64,000 nucleotides of DNA from contig KK106987.1 in assembly GCA_000611775.1 (NCBI GenBank), positions 620,001 to 684,000 on the forward strand, in the 5' to 3' direction. The translations under genes and the position numbers were made by a program. The notes under the pieces are model-generated. The model saw nothing but the letters and a program-made list of their open reading frames with translations, made no database searches and was not told the DNA's origin. This document shows, piece by piece, positions 53,496-64,000 of this stretch. The DNA is from Umbilicaria muhlenbergii (taxonomy: Eukaryota > Ascomycota > Lecanoromycetes > Umbilicariales > Umbilicariaceae). Within the stretch, counting starts at the first letter, position 1. The number at the start of each line of letters is the position of its first letter.

Positions 53496-54865
53496 ATGGG
53501 CGACCTACTGCAGCACCTCCTCCTCCCCAGCAGCCAAGAAAGCTTCCACACCGCCAACGACGACGAGCCTCCCTCACCTCCAGCATCCAGCGAAACGACC
53601 GAAGAACCCCGCCTGACATCTCCCCGTTCTGAGAATCCTTGTTCGACAGCCACAATCCACACCACCGCCCTCCAAGCGGCCGGTCTTCCTGTCTTCGACA
53701 TAAACGAATACCTCTCCTCCCCAGCCACCCAAGCCATTCTCGACTCATCTCCCTCGAGAAAGCACAAAACCTCCGATTCGACAACCACTCCCTCGACGAA
53801 TCCCACAGGACCAGTGCAGCTCGGCGGGCCGAAGACGAGCCATTTCGTTTCGCTACTTAATACGCTCTGCCAAGCCAGGGGCCTCACGCCCGTTTTTGAG
53901 ATCTTAGAGCAGGACAGGGGTTTTGGAGGTAAACTATTTGTCGGGGGGAAAACAGTAGAAAGAGAGGGGAACTGGACTACGAAGAAAGAAACGCGGGAGA
54001 ACCTAGCAGAATCTGGTGTGGAAGTAGTACGCAGCCTGCCCTCTCCGGCAGCAGACCCAGCCACAAACAGCGAAAACTGGGTAGGCCGGTTAGGAGGTAC
54101 GCCCCTCCTACCCTCACCCAACCCTGACCACACCAACCATCCATCCCCCCAGCCAATCCTCCGCTAATAACCCCCCCTCCAGAATACCACGCCGCCACCG
54201 CCACCACCACCTCCTCCGCCTCCGCCTCCCTCCCCCCTCCCGGCCCCATCTACACCGACTTCGCCCTCGGCCCCCTCTACGCCTGCGAAGTCCTCATCCC
54301 CTCCCGCCCCACCCTCCCATTCGGCAGCCGCAGCACTCCCTTCCCCAGCAAAAAAGCCGCCAAAACAGCCGCCGCCCGCGAAGCCGTCCAATGGCTGATC
54401 CAAAACGGCGACTTGAACCCCGACGGCACGCCCAAGAAGCGCAAGAAAGCCAAACTCGGCACCGCTGTCAAGGCCGAGCTTCCTCCTGCCTCTTCCTCCT
54501 CCTCCCCCTCTTCTTCTTCTTCTTCTTCTTCTTCTACCACCAATGGAAGAGGGGCGGCAGGAGCAGCAGCGCCAGGAGCAGGAGCGGCATCAGCACCTCA
54601 AACATACGGCCAACGCGTCAACGCCCTCTACCCGCTCCTCGGGCTCTCGCCGCCCGAATACCGCATCCTGCCCTCGGCTCAAGCGCCGAACTTCCACAGC
54701 GGGGCGGCGTTTTTTCCAAAGGATGGGCTGGTGGTGCAGGGGCCGGTCGGGGAGGTGAGGAGTGTGTTTGGGAAGAAGAACGCGAGGGAGGAGTGCGCGA
54801 AGGGGGTGTTGGAGTTTTTGGAGCGGTTGGCGAGGAGTAGGGGGGTGGAGTTGGGGGAGGTGTGA
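53496..54865 (+). CDS. dsRNA-binding-domain-like protein
   Basis: Two exons (53496-54096 and 54183-54865, 86-nt intron with pyrimidine-rich acceptor) code for 427 residues starting MGDLLQHLLLPSSQESFHTA. After a disordered first 110 residues comes a DRBM-like block: HFVSLLNTLCQARGLTPVFE, then FGGKLFVGGKTVEREGNWTT and KKETRENLAESGVEVV. A second, FALGPLYACEVLIPSRPTLP, FPSKKAAKTAAAREAVQWLI, follows. A third, TYGQRVNALYPLLGLSPPEY, FGKKNAREECAKGVLEFL, ends the protein. The alpha-beta-beta-beta-alpha order and the K-K-x-A-x-x-x-A-A helix are typical. RNA binding is inferred. Between blocks 2 and 3 lie a basic KKRKKAK patch and a poly-Ser run coded by TCT repeats. The intron is placed by the phase match giving RLGEYHAATATT. 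No RNase III catalytic motif is present. Confidence 0.75.
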
Positions 54866-54888
54866 GAGGGTGACGAGGGGAGGGAGGT

Positions 54889-54925
<37 letters not shown>

Positions 54926-55921
54926 AATATGTGAGGGAGGAGGGAAGGAGAGGAGGGGTGAGGCAGGGGTGAGGCAGGGTCGAGGGAGGACGGAAAGGGG
55001 TGAGGGGTCGAGGAGGTGAGGAGTGGAAGAAAGGGGGCGAAAAGGGGATACTATCAGGTATGAATGATGACATGCTTTGTGATGGATTTAGGGGGATAGC
55101 AAGGTGCTGGGCGTCGAAGTATGGGCGTTTGGACATGGCGGAAGTGCCTGGACTGTGGCGCGCGGACATGGCTACGGCAGGCCGCTGGGCGATATTTCGG
55201 TAGGATAGGATCACTTGATTGATTACGTCCGGCTTGCATCAGCATCGTAGTGGTAGAGCCCAACTCCATGCTGCTTGGCATTTACCGCACTCTTAATCGG
55301 CTGGCTTCTTGACACCATGCAAGCACTCGAAGCCATGTCGGCAAGTCGGATCCAGTTTTTTAATTTTGCACCCCATCCAAACTGTAATATATCGACCCAT
55401 CTAAACAAAAAAAACACAAGGTAGGGAGATGACCGACAATGAATCTCGTAACTATATGGGAATCACGAAGTCTGATTACACACAGCCCCCAAACAACAAA
55501 TTTGCAGGATCAAATCAGTACAACGAAAAGAATTGCCCCACGCCTGTTTCGAATCCCGGCCGAAATTCAAAAACAACCCAACCCCCACTGCATCCATACC
55601 GTGACGCGCGAACTCCAGTCTAGGTCCACACTTTGTTGATGTTAAGGGACGGAGGCTCTACTGACAGAGAGGCGTTTTCGTGCCGAACAGCGAGCCGAGC
55701 TTGTGGAGGAGAGTTTTGCCGCACGACACCAGGTACCGGCCATGGGCATTTCCATGGGACACAGACGCCGAGAAGAAGAGAAAACGGATAGAAAGAATAA
55801 GAACCTCCAGGCAGAGTCAATGATGCAGTAAAACCGCCCAGCTCGCAATCCAGTCATGGCCCAGAGCATGCTGATGACGGAGCGAAGTAAAGGAATGCCG
55901 TCGTGGATGGACGAGGTCAGG
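54866..55921. other. G-rich intergenic region with a long poly-G run
   Basis: This 1.06-kb convergent region lies between the dsRNA-binding-like gene and the Som1 gene. Its first 200 bp are strongly G-rich on the plus strand, with a 36-base G run (54889-54924). The rest has ordinary composition. I see no convincing gene. Confidence 0.6.
54889..54924. repeat. Homopolymer of 36 G
   Basis: Thirty-six uninterrupted G lie 24 bp after the stop codon of the upstream gene. The flanks are also G-rich. Such a run can form G-quadruplexes and is hard to sequence, so its exact length is uncertain. Confidence 0.95.
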
Positions 55922-58562
55922 TCAACCGTCACCGGCTCCCGCCTCGACACCGTCACCATTACCGTACGACAACCCCGCGTCGAAAGCGAACGTCTGATCG
56001 TCTGTGTTCTGCAAGAAGGAGTCGAAGTCGAAGTTTTCCAGCACGTCTCCGGTGTCGAAGGCACCGAATGAAAGGTCTACATCAGTCGAGTCGATTGAAG
56101 CAAATGGAGCGACAGCGTTAGGATCCGGTTGCTGAGGCGCGATGGGTGCTGCGGAAGCAGTCGCGGCTGACGTGGCCTGAGCGCTGGGTTGGCCATTGCT
56201 ATTTTTCTGATTATTGAACGAGTTCGGATGCATAGGCGTGATGGGTGTCGTAGGAGTTTGAGGTGGGTTTTCCGCCTCTGAAGATGGCGTCGCACCGGTA
56301 CCGAGCGTGGTTGTTGATCCTTTTTTCGATGGCCGCTACGATACAGGGTCAGTATTGCTGCTGCAAGCAAAGACGATCTGAAGGCAGGGTTGTAAGCTAC
56401 CTTGCGCGTTTCCTTCGTATCTTTCTTGGCCTTCGGGGTTTGTTTGTTCGCTGTTTGGGGTGTTGGGGGGGCTGCTGGCTGCTGAGGTGAGGCTGGTCGG
56501 CCATTGTTTGGGGCTCCTGCTGGAGGTGCTTGTGGGGGTGGCATAGCATTGCGTTGCTGTGGAGTGCCCATCTGCTGAGGCTGCTGATTCTGAGGCGTTT
56601 GTTGCATCATTGGCGCTTGACCTTGCGCTCCTGGTTGCCAACTACCGCCGGGCATCCTACCCTGTTGTTGCGCCCTTGCCATTGCCTCCATCTGCGGATG
56701 GCTGTACTGTGCACCATTGAAACCACCTGGATGTGAGCTCGGCGGTCTCATGCCAGTGCCATTTGGTTGTTGTAGACCACCCATACCGTCGCCCATGTTT
56801 TTCATATGTTGAAAGAGCTCGGGAGGCATTGCTGTGTTGAAGGCCATCATTGGTGCGGGTGAACTGCGCGCTTGTGGCATGCTACCATCTGGCAATGGAG
56901 ACACCGGCAAACCTGTCTGGCCCATCTTCGGCGTCCCTCGCGCCATTTGATCGTTAGGGTTTGGCGAAGGACCAGATCTGCTTCCCTGAGGTGACATTCC
57001 AGTTCCTGGCGGGAAGCCTGGCTGACCAGTCATCCCTGGTTGCCCATCAGGACGAGGCATGCTGTCTTTGCCCTCTTGCTCTTGCCGGGCCATGAGCAGT
57101 CTCTTCTTGTTCTGCTGTTCGAGGAGCATCAGCTGCATCTGATAATCCTGAAGTGCGTGATTTCCGTTCTGGCCATTCGGGGCCTGGACGCCCCTCATTA
57201 CCGCCGCTGGATTGCCAGGGTAGAATTCGCTCATGCTAGTAACGCCGTCTGGGCCTGGCTGCATAATCGGCGAACCATGATTCGGCATTCCGGGCTGGTT
57301 TGGCATGCCCTTTGGCATATTCTGGTTACTCATGGCTGAACGTTGATGCTGGGCCAGATTTTGGGCATATACCTGAATTGATTTCTGCTGCACTTGAGGG
57401 TTCTGTTGCTGGAAGGACTGAAATTGTGTCTCGGACAGCGCACTCGGATTTATGCCATGCTGCATCAAAAGGTTGTTGGCATGCATAGCGGATGGGTTAT
57501 TGGGCATCTGCTGCCCTTGGAGCCCTTGAGGCGGAATCCTGCCATTTGCCATCATCGGTTGTGCGTTGAACGGTGCGCCGTCGAGGCGAGGGCGTTTCGA
57601 CGGAGATGGAGCATTGTCGCTCAGAGATGGGGTTCGTGGGCGCTGACCGTTTATATCAATATCGGACCCCTCTCTTTGCATCTGTTGCATCATTGCTTGT
57701 TGTTGCTGTTGGCTCTTTTGCATTTGAGCTAAATGTGCAGGGCTTGAGGTGGAGAAGTCAGCACTGCTGAATGATAATTCTGTCCCTTTGGACATGCAAC
57801 CTCAAAGGCTGGCTTACGTTTGAAATTGTTGAAACGGTTGAACATACGCATTGCGGTTGTTTTGCAGGGCTTTCCGCTGCAGGTCATTTTGATTCATCGG
57901 CATTCCATTGGCCTGGAAGCCGCGCATAATAGGGTAATTGGGAATGCCTCCTTGCATGGGTACTTGGCGTAACATTGCTTGGTGATGGTCTTGACGCAAT
58001 CGCGCTTGTTGCTGCATCATATTGAATTAGCATATGCGAATGGTTGCACGACCCACTTGCCTTGACCTACCTGAGTGTTCTGCACATATTGCACAGCTTG
58101 CGGGGTCGCTGCTTTTCCTTTCCTCTGGGCGAAGTAGATGTCCCAGAAGAGTTGAAACCAGTCCAAAAGGAAAGAGTTGGCCGGAACGTCGGATGGCACC
58201 TTTGGCAAGGGCAAATCGTCAGGTCGCTTCGAATCCAAATCATCCTTCGAGTCCGTATCCATGGCGTTATCGTCAACGCCATTCATGTCACCGTCGCGCC
58301 GCCTGCCCGGGCTGGATTTGGTGGTGTCAAGTAAAAGTGGGACTTGACTCTGCATTATCGCTCGAGCACAGTCATATAACTCATTCTTCAGGAAATAATC
58401 GTAGATATATGTGTTGAGTTTGAGCTTGGTATCGTACGCTTGCGCGCCTTCTGGATCAGCATCTGCCCTCGACATGCCGCCATTGGAACCGTTGTTCATC
58501 AGCGGCATGCCTCCTAGTGCCCCGTTCGCTGCATGCATGCCGGCCATGTTGATGTTGTTCAT
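55922..58562 (-). CDS. SOM1: Som1/Flo8-type LisH transcription regulator
   Basis: This is a nuclear regulator downstream of cAMP-PKA that controls adhesion, conidiation and virulence in filamentous fungi. Exons are 58562-58071, 58011-57848, 57766-56401 and 56335-55922, giving 811 residues. The LisH motif is KLKLNTYIYDYFLKNELYDC with ARAIMQSQVP (about 46-75). The conserved NSFLLDWFQLFWDIYFAQRK follows (about 129-149), the LUFS region shared by LUG, Flo8 and SSDP proteins. The middle is Gln/Met/Pro/Asn-rich. After the last intron a basic link (ETRKRPSKKGS) leads to an acidic C-terminus (STDVDLSFGAFDTGDVLENF), a likely activation domain. The last intron has a CTGAC branch. Exon 2 may instead end at a GTAAGC 30 nt later, adding 10 residues. 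Reading straight through the last intron gives a false basic tail. Confidence 0.9.
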
Positions 58563-59312
58563 TTTCGACGGCGACGTCGTGAAGCCACCTTAGCAAGAAA
58601 GGGACGTCGATGCGACGGGTGTATCCGATGCGCTTTATCGCGGTAGCGGTCGTTGGGCGCTTAAGACTTGGAGAAGTCTGCGCGCCGAGGACACACGAAC
58701 GTCAAGTACCCGAATCCGAACGCAGGCGGCGGATGGGCGCACCAGTGCGAAACGAGCGTTAATAAAGCGAGTAATCGTTGTGTCGAATATGTCTCACGAC
58801 AGCCTACGACGGGTGAGCCGCAGTGCGGAGGAGGCGGAGGAGATCCGGCGAGGTAAAGGAGATAGGGTGTGATCTACATACCTAATTGCGACCGCAGCCG
58901 TTCAGCAGCACGAGGATTCGAGCACCGGCGGACAAGTCGGCCAGCTGGCCACGGGCAGTATCTCGGACACAGGGCGAGCGGCAGTCGTAATCTCGTCGTC
59001 GATGTCTTCTCACCTCGGCCACGAGAAGGTGATGGATTGTCGTTGATCCCGGCGCAGGGAAGAAGGTTTGGTGGAGTGACAAGGGAAACGGAAACGAGAG
59101 AGGCGGGCACTTTGTGTTCGAAAGCGAAAAGCGAAACGGCGAGAGTGCCAGAGTGCCAGAGCAGAGTGCGGCTACGGTGGACGACAGGCGACAGCAGCGC
59201 AAAAGGGGGCGAGGGAGAGCGAAAAGCGAAAAGGGAAGAGCGGATGACTCTGGCTGATTCGCTCGCTCCAAACCCGGGGCCCTTCGGGCGTATGCTGCTG
59301 GATGCTGCTGAT

Positions 59313-59367
59313 GCTGAACGCTGAACGCTGGACGCTGGACGCTGGACGCTGGGCGCTGGACGCTGGG
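59313..59367. repeat. 7-bp minisatellite (GGACGCT type)
   Basis: About seven units alternate GAACGCT, GGACGCT and GGGCGCT, following a GATGCTGCT-type start. Variation among units suggests slippage plus point change. Confidence 0.85.
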
Positions 59368-59665
59368 GTTGGGTTAATCACACAACTACGGAATACGTGG
59401 CTCCAGAAATGAGGGGCACTGATGATCCGAGTCCGGAGGGAGCGGTCTTGTCTCTATTTAACAGAGCAGCAATGACGGGAGTAAGTACAGAGAAGTCGTG
59501 GGTGGAACAGAGGCAGCGGCAGAGGCAGAAGCACGGAGCTCGGTGCTCAGTGCTCAGAGCTCATCTTCCCCAGCATTTCCAAATCGACTGGGGGGACATG
59601 GTCATGAGTTCGGAAATCTTAGGTAAGGCGACGCTAGTGGTGGTCCGTTCTGAGGAATACCGCCG

Positions 59666-59726
59666 TCATGCTCATGCTCATGCTCATGCTCATGCTCATG
59701 CTCATCCTCATCCTCATGCTCATCAT
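59666..59726. repeat. 6-bp microsatellite (CTCATG type)
   Basis: About nine CTCATG or CTCATC units lie in tandem. The plus-strand translation is an artificial His-Ala run. Confidence 0.9.
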
Positions 59727-60427
59727 ACTCCTACATACAATATCCTACTGGGCTGAGCATTCCACGCGATCAACGACGGGTTCACAACTTTAATTCAGTA
59801 TTATTATAGTCGGTGGCATGGCAATCAGTCAACCGTGATCGAGCCCGAGCATTGTATCGGCTTCGACGATGATTTTCTGCTTGCACTTTCACATACCCGA
59901 GGCCTTGGGCCCTCTGGCTGCCTCAAAGCCAACATTTTGCGTTCAATGTGTAGTCTTCCGGCTCGCCGCTCTGGACTAGGGAATTGCCACCATTTCTTCC
60001 ATGAATGCCAGAACCAAAGACCATGGATGTTAGGACATGTCTTGAGAATTGCGGAAGCGGTTGTGCAAGATCTGCACTGCACACACAGCTATCAGCACGA
60101 GAATAGTTCACAAAGCGATTTCCACGGACACCGTAAATGTGAGGCTTGCACAAGACTGCTTTATCTCGCCGCCTGGAATTTGGAGAGGTAGAAGCCCTGA
60201 ATAGCTCGTGTCAACGGCAAGAACAGCGGAATGGAGATGGTGAAACCCAAGCTTCAGTAGACACAGTAGAACGAGGACATTGCGTGTTATTCTGAAACTG
60301 TTGACTGACCCACCTCCCTGACCGTAATTTCCTGCCTTCTTCCAAACACCCGACGCCAAATGCTTTAGTATATCAAGCAGAAAAGAGTTGGCACGTCTCG
60401 ACCGGAGAGGTTGACCTCAGCCGCCAG

Positions 60428-61474
60428 CTATTCATCATCTGGTGGCATCTCATCCTCGATGTACCTTATGAGTGATATTCTCATTTCGGTACTGTCATTG
60501 CCCCTCAAGACGTCGCTGATAAAATGAGCCTCCACTTGTGTTTGCACCTAGAAAATCGACTGTGAGCTGATGGAGGTAATGGGACACCAAGCATCGGGTT
60601 ATGCAAACAATGGAAAAGGTCCTTAATAGAGTAGCTGTGTCTGTAAAATCGGAGTCTGAACTGCATATAGGGGCAAAAAAATCAACGTGCAAAACGCCCG
60701 ACGACAAGAGGGCTTTTTCACACCTGAGAAGTCACCATGGTAACGTACCATTTCCAATGCACCCCTCAGAACGCCGCAGAGGATATTGGAGTACCACAAC
60801 TCGTCCTGAGACCGTCCATCATCTGGGAGCTCGACAAAGTCCGCCAACGGGTTCTCATCAAAGACGAGGGAGAATTGTTTGTTATCACTTGTCCAATTTG
60901 TGACAGTAGGCGTGATGTTCAGGAAGATCTTAAATCCTATCTGCCAGCCTATCAGCTCTGCAATGGAAGAGAACATTCCAATGCCGTGCAGTAGAACAAT
61001 CCATCAAGCCCCCAAAGTTCAGCTGGGACTCATATCACGATCACATACTTTTGAAATTGTCTCCGCGGTCTCTCTGAAGTTTGCACACCGTTGGGTACCT
61101 GACTTGGCGAAGAAGTCCTCCACTAACCGCATGCCAATGTTGTATCCCATCTTATCCAACTGCTTGTTGACCTCGGCATAGTTACTATCGTAATCTGAAC
61201 AGAGCTGGGCAACGATGGTTCCGTAAGTGAGAGTAACGAGTTCAGCATTGACCTTGTCGACACGCGTCCTGGGACTTTGTAAGGCTCGGACTCTTTACAT
61301 TTCGTACTGTAGTATTCGGGCGCAAGAGGAACCCTTGATCATACGGTTGACGTAGATATTGGGGAAGGGTATGTACTCACTTCCAAACTCTGTCTTCCAG
61401 TCAGCAGATGTAGAGGGAATGTTTGCCACGATAGCTCACTCTTCCCCAACTCTGGCGGCTTTCGTTGAGGCCAT
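60428..61474 (-). CDS. BET3: TRAPP complex subunit BET3 (TRAPPC3)
   Basis: This is a core subunit of the TRAPP tether and Ypt1/Rab1 exchange factor acting in ER-to-Golgi traffic. I read five exons: 61474-61440, 61389-61381, 61268-61049, 60940-60749 and 60547-60428, giving 191 residues, the usual length. The joined N-terminus is [20 protein letters not shown], in which the 9-nt second exon supplies the E-V-W-K part. The fold follows: [40 protein letters not shown], and [10 protein letters not shown] with the conserved Cys (about C76), the site acylated in other Bet3 proteins. Then [54 protein letters not shown] and the acidic end [10 protein letters not shown] complete it. All introns are GT-AG. 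The start is 266 bp from the divergent U5-40K gene. Confidence 0.95.
61381..61389 (-). other. 9-nt microexon of BET3
   Basis: The exon AGTTTGGAA lies between acceptor AAGACAG and donor GTGAGTAC. It completes a Glu codon, encodes Val-Trp and gives two bases of Lys. The upstream intron has a CTGAC branch. Skipping keeps the frame but deletes the conserved Trp. Confidence 0.8.
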
Positions 61475-61740
61475 TGCCCAATATCAGACACGGTTAGTGG
61501 GCCAGACTACACGTGTCCTTTCGTCTCTAAGAACCGATACCGCTAATGTAGGGCACAAAGATCCGGGCTGGGCAACTTCAGCCTTACAGCTCACTGCTAG
61601 CGCCTTGGCTGGGATTTTCCAATCAGCTTTTTGTAATTCCCCAGAGTCCCAAACTATTATCACTGTTGAAGCATTGCGTCAACTCCTTGACGTTCTGGAC
61701 ACACCGGTGCTTCCACGTTCATTGAACCAAAAACGGCGTT
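61475..61740. promoter_or_regulatory. Bidirectional promoter between BET3 and U5-40K genes
   Basis: The 266 bp between the two starts must drive both housekeeping genes. A plus-strand frame open across it (61359-61769) overlaps BET3 exons and the next start in a different frame, so I treat it as chance. Confidence 0.65.
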
Positions 61741-63073
61741 ATGTCGGCAGAAAAACGCCCCGCGTCTGACGCCTTTGGATCGTCCCAAATGGTTGTGAAG
61801 AGACAAAAGTCCGACGCAAACCTGGGCAATGAAAAAGCAGTTACTGTGGTGAATGGCACTGCTGCCAATGGTGCTCTCATTCAAGCTGTAAGTGTTCGCG
61901 AGTTCTGTGACGGCGCCACGATGACGAGCTGAACGAGAATCTGGGGATGGTCGGCTGATGGAGGTATGCGAATAGGTGCCACGCACGAGTGGACTGCAAG
62001 CTCCCATTATGGAGCTTACAGGTGAGACAGCCTTCACCGTACAGTACCACTGGCTGGGCTAACGATGAGGCCAAGGCCATTCTGCGGAAGTTTTTGCTAC
62101 TCGCTTCGATCCAACAGGACAACATATCGCTAGTGGTTCGATGGATAGATCTATAAGTGTGGCCATGATATACCTGTTCAAAGGCTGCGATGGTAGGCTA
62201 ACAAAGCCTCTTGGCAGTGCTGTGGAGAACCTACGGTCAATGTGATAACTACGGAATCCTTACTGGGCACAAAGGCGCCGTCTTGGATCTGCACTGGTCG
62301 CGCGATTCTCGAGTCATATTTTCAGCCTCTGCAGATATGACGCTGGCAAGCTGGGACCTTGAGACAGGGCTGCGTATTCGGCGGCACATTGGACATGAGG
62401 AGGTGATCAATTGCTTAGATGTCAGTCGTAGAGGGGAGGAGCTGATAGTAAGCGGAGGTGATGATGGATATATCGGGATATGGGATCCGAGGCAGAAGCA
62501 TGCCGTTGACTTCATCGAGACAGAATTCCCCATTACGGCAGTTGCCCTAGCGGAAGCTGGTAACGAGCTTTATTCTGGCGGTATCGATAATGACATCAAG
62601 GTCTGGGACATGCGGAAAAAGGCGGTGGCATATAGCATGCCGGGCCACACTGACACCATCACGTCACTGCAGGTCTCCCCAGACGCTCAGGCGTTGCTCT
62701 CAAACTCGCATGATGGCAGTGTGAGGACGTGGGACATTAGGCCATTTGCGCCGACAGATAGACATGTCAGAACCTTCGACGGTGCTCCGGCGGGTTTGGA
62801 GAAAAATCTCATCAGGGCTAGCTGGGACCCCAGAGGACAAAGGGTCGCTGCAGGCAGCGGAGATAGAAGCGTAGTCGTTTGGGACGCTCGCAGCGGCAAG
62901 CTACTTTACAAGCTGCCGGGTCATAAAGGAACCGTGAATGATGTGCGGTTTGCACCAAGCGATGAGCCCATCAGTAAGTAAACCTTATGCTGTAGTTTGA
63001 TCTACGCTGACGTAAAGTAGTTGTGTCTGGGTCATCGGATCGGAACTTGATGCTGGGCGAGCTTGGAAAGTGA
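61741..63073 (+). CDS. U5 snRNP 40-kDa WD-repeat protein (Prp8-associated)
   Basis: This is the spliceosomal seven-bladed WD40 protein corresponding to human SNRNP40 and fission yeast Cwf17/Spf38, which binds Prp8. Five exons (61741-61887, 61976-62021, 62076-62156, 62218-62973, 63018-63073) code for 361 residues. The N-terminus MSAEKRPASDAFGSSQMVVK is followed after intron 1 by VPRTSGLQAPIMELTG. Exon 3 gives HSAEVFATRFDPTGQHIASG and SMDRSI, and exon 4 LWRTYGQCDNYGILTGHKGA. WD or variant dipeptides end most blades: ASWDLETG, GIWDPRQK, KVWDMRKK, RTWDIRPF, VVWDARSG. The last exon gives VVSGSSDRNLMLGELGK. Introns 2 and 3 have perfect GCTAAC branch sites. The exact fit to the family makes this a firm call. 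Confidence 0.95.
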
Positions 63074-64000
63074 TTATCTTAGGTCCACGTTAAAAAAAAC
63101 AAAAATTGGGTACATAAGCAGTCAGTTGGCCAGACGTCAATTTATCCGAAGGATATCTAGGCGTCTGCCGTTAACCACCCGGGGGGGGGGTCAAGAAAGA
63201 GCTTTGGACGGCTAGGTTGCATCTCAATTGGAAGAGGAAGTCCATGCATCACAACAAGAAGATGAATCATGAGCAGACAAAGCTGTTACACGGTCAGCAG
63301 AATGGGCCGCAAATTTTGAGGCGTGCTTCACGCGAAGATTTCTTTCTGAAGAAAGGTGGCTGTCTCGTGAATTAAAAAGCAATCGGATCGAAACGGTTGA
63401 GGGCAATTAAGGGAGTTGCATGTTTTATCTGCAAAGATTCTTGTCTCGTTCAGGGTCAGTGATTGGCCCCAAGAAGCGACCACATAGTCCTCTATTTGGC
63501 TAGGCAGACACTCTATCCTGAACCATGAAACTTCGAAACATCAAATCTACGACACCTGCGACAACTAAGACGCGCCGAAAATTTCCGTGGGTGTTGGACG
63601 ATCTCTCGAATGTACTGCTTTAGATCAACCACAACATATTGCGATCAAGCTTGCCGATCTTCCTGTGGACGTGGATGAGTTTGATTGCCGGAGGCGTTCT
63701 TCATACCTCTTGGTCGTACAGGCCTGCACCTGTGCAAAGCGTAAGTTCTATGGAACTGGGATCGTTCGCTCCTGCCAGTATCTCTCCCTACAATCATTCT
63801 CCTTCTTAGTTTTCTTTGAGCGGGTATTGCACCGCTATTTATGTTCTGGTCCTCCATTCGCTCTCGTTGCTACTCTCGTTTCTCGACCTTGCTTCCTAGA
63901 ATGCCAGGAAAGGCATGGCGAGTTGTTCTTTTGAAACTTCCGATCTTCCACTTCACTATTCTCATGAGCTACCTCTTCCTTAAGGTAGAATCATTGTACG
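63074..64000. other. Right-edge region, no gene resolved
   Basis: After the U5-40K stop there is a short poly-G run (63181-63190). An ATG at 63525 (MKLRNIKSTTPATTKTRRKF) opens 32 codons and is followed at 63,660-63,740 by a frame reading PIFLWTWMSLIAGGVLHTSW, which could be a membrane segment. These might be 5' exons of a plus-strand gene continuing beyond the window, but I cannot fix a splice. Confidence 0.3.

Larger units (their letters stand above)
58563..60427. other. Long upstream region of Som1, with microsatellites
   Basis: This 1.9-kb region lies between the Som1 start (reading left) and the BET3 stop (BET3 also reads left). Long, repeat-bearing promoters are common for developmental regulators. 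It contains a 7-bp minisatellite (59313-59367) and a 6-bp microsatellite (59666-59726). Frames crossing these repeats are repeat translations, not genes. Confidence 0.55.

Noticed and set aside
55535-55570. tRNA T-loop-like TTTCGAATCCC
   Set aside because: The flanking bases do not pair and no D-arm is present upstream.
56077-56400. Basic C-terminal extension of Som1 by reading through
   Set aside because: A GTAGCT donor, CTGAC branch and CGTAG acceptor restore the acidic C-terminus. The read-through sequence is low-quality Arg/Pro/Leu.
59666-59760. His/Ala-rich protein
   Set aside because: It is the translation of a CTCATG microsatellite in the Som1 upstream region.
61359-61769. 136-codon plus-strand frame
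   Set aside because: It overlaps BET3 exons 1-2 and the U5-40K start in another frame and has no family signature.

Overview
The window is nuclear DNA of a filamentous ascomycete fungus. The evidence is gene-dense DNA on both strands, short introns (mostly 45-130 nt) with CTAAC or CTGAC branch sites close to the acceptor, and fungal protein families such as a SLN1 histidine kinase, Som1/Flo8, PIR-repeat wall protein, fungal MFS permeases and a KXD-type TM9 protein. A dothideomycete or close relative is my best guess but is not proven. I see no tRNA or rRNA gene, no CRISPR array and no intact mobile element. All exon structures below were read by eye, from splice signals that keep the family's conserved sequence in frame.

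Layout, left to right. 1-153: start of a minus-strand gene running off the edge. 736-4712 (-): SLN1-type osmosensor hybrid kinase in seven exons. 5868-7250 (-): F-box-like protein. 9792-10352 (+): peroxisomal SCP2 protein. 10437-10900 (-): unresolved small protein. 11163-15931 (+): NUP2-type nucleoporin. 16392-16689: three tandem, covarying RNA hairpins, the strongest undescribed signal here. 17218-18165 (-): Nit2-type omega-amidase. 18810-23703 (+): MFS permease with a cytosolic tail of about 1,050 residues. 25033-25671 (+): orphan protein. 26265-27304 (+): probable mitochondrial RNA-binding-like protein. 27671-29725 (-) and 29960-31036 (+): a divergent F-box protein and quinone oxidoreductase. 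31453-33698 (-): nine-exon MFS transporter with a 13-nt microexon.

The middle holds surface proteins: a DUF7732-like secreted protein (36079), a PIR-repeat/GPI wall protein with near-identical 54-bp repeats (38662), a monocarboxylate-type permease (40282) and a Ser/Thr-rich secreted protein (42353, -). Then come an orphan gene (45168, -), a TM9SF/EMP70 protein (47153), an arrestin-like adaptor with a PPxY motif (51257), a dsRNA-binding-like protein (53496) followed by a run of 36 G, the Som1/Flo8 transcription regulator (55922-58562, -), the TRAPP subunit BET3 with a 9-nt microexon (60428-61474, -) and, divergent from it, the U5 snRNP 40K WD protein (61741-63073).

This is not a biosynthetic cluster. 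Most genes are housekeeping or signalling genes under their own promoters. Shared themes, which are inference only, are surface and environment sensing (SLN1, Som1, wall proteins, permeases, arrestin) and trafficking (BET3, TM9SF, arrestin).
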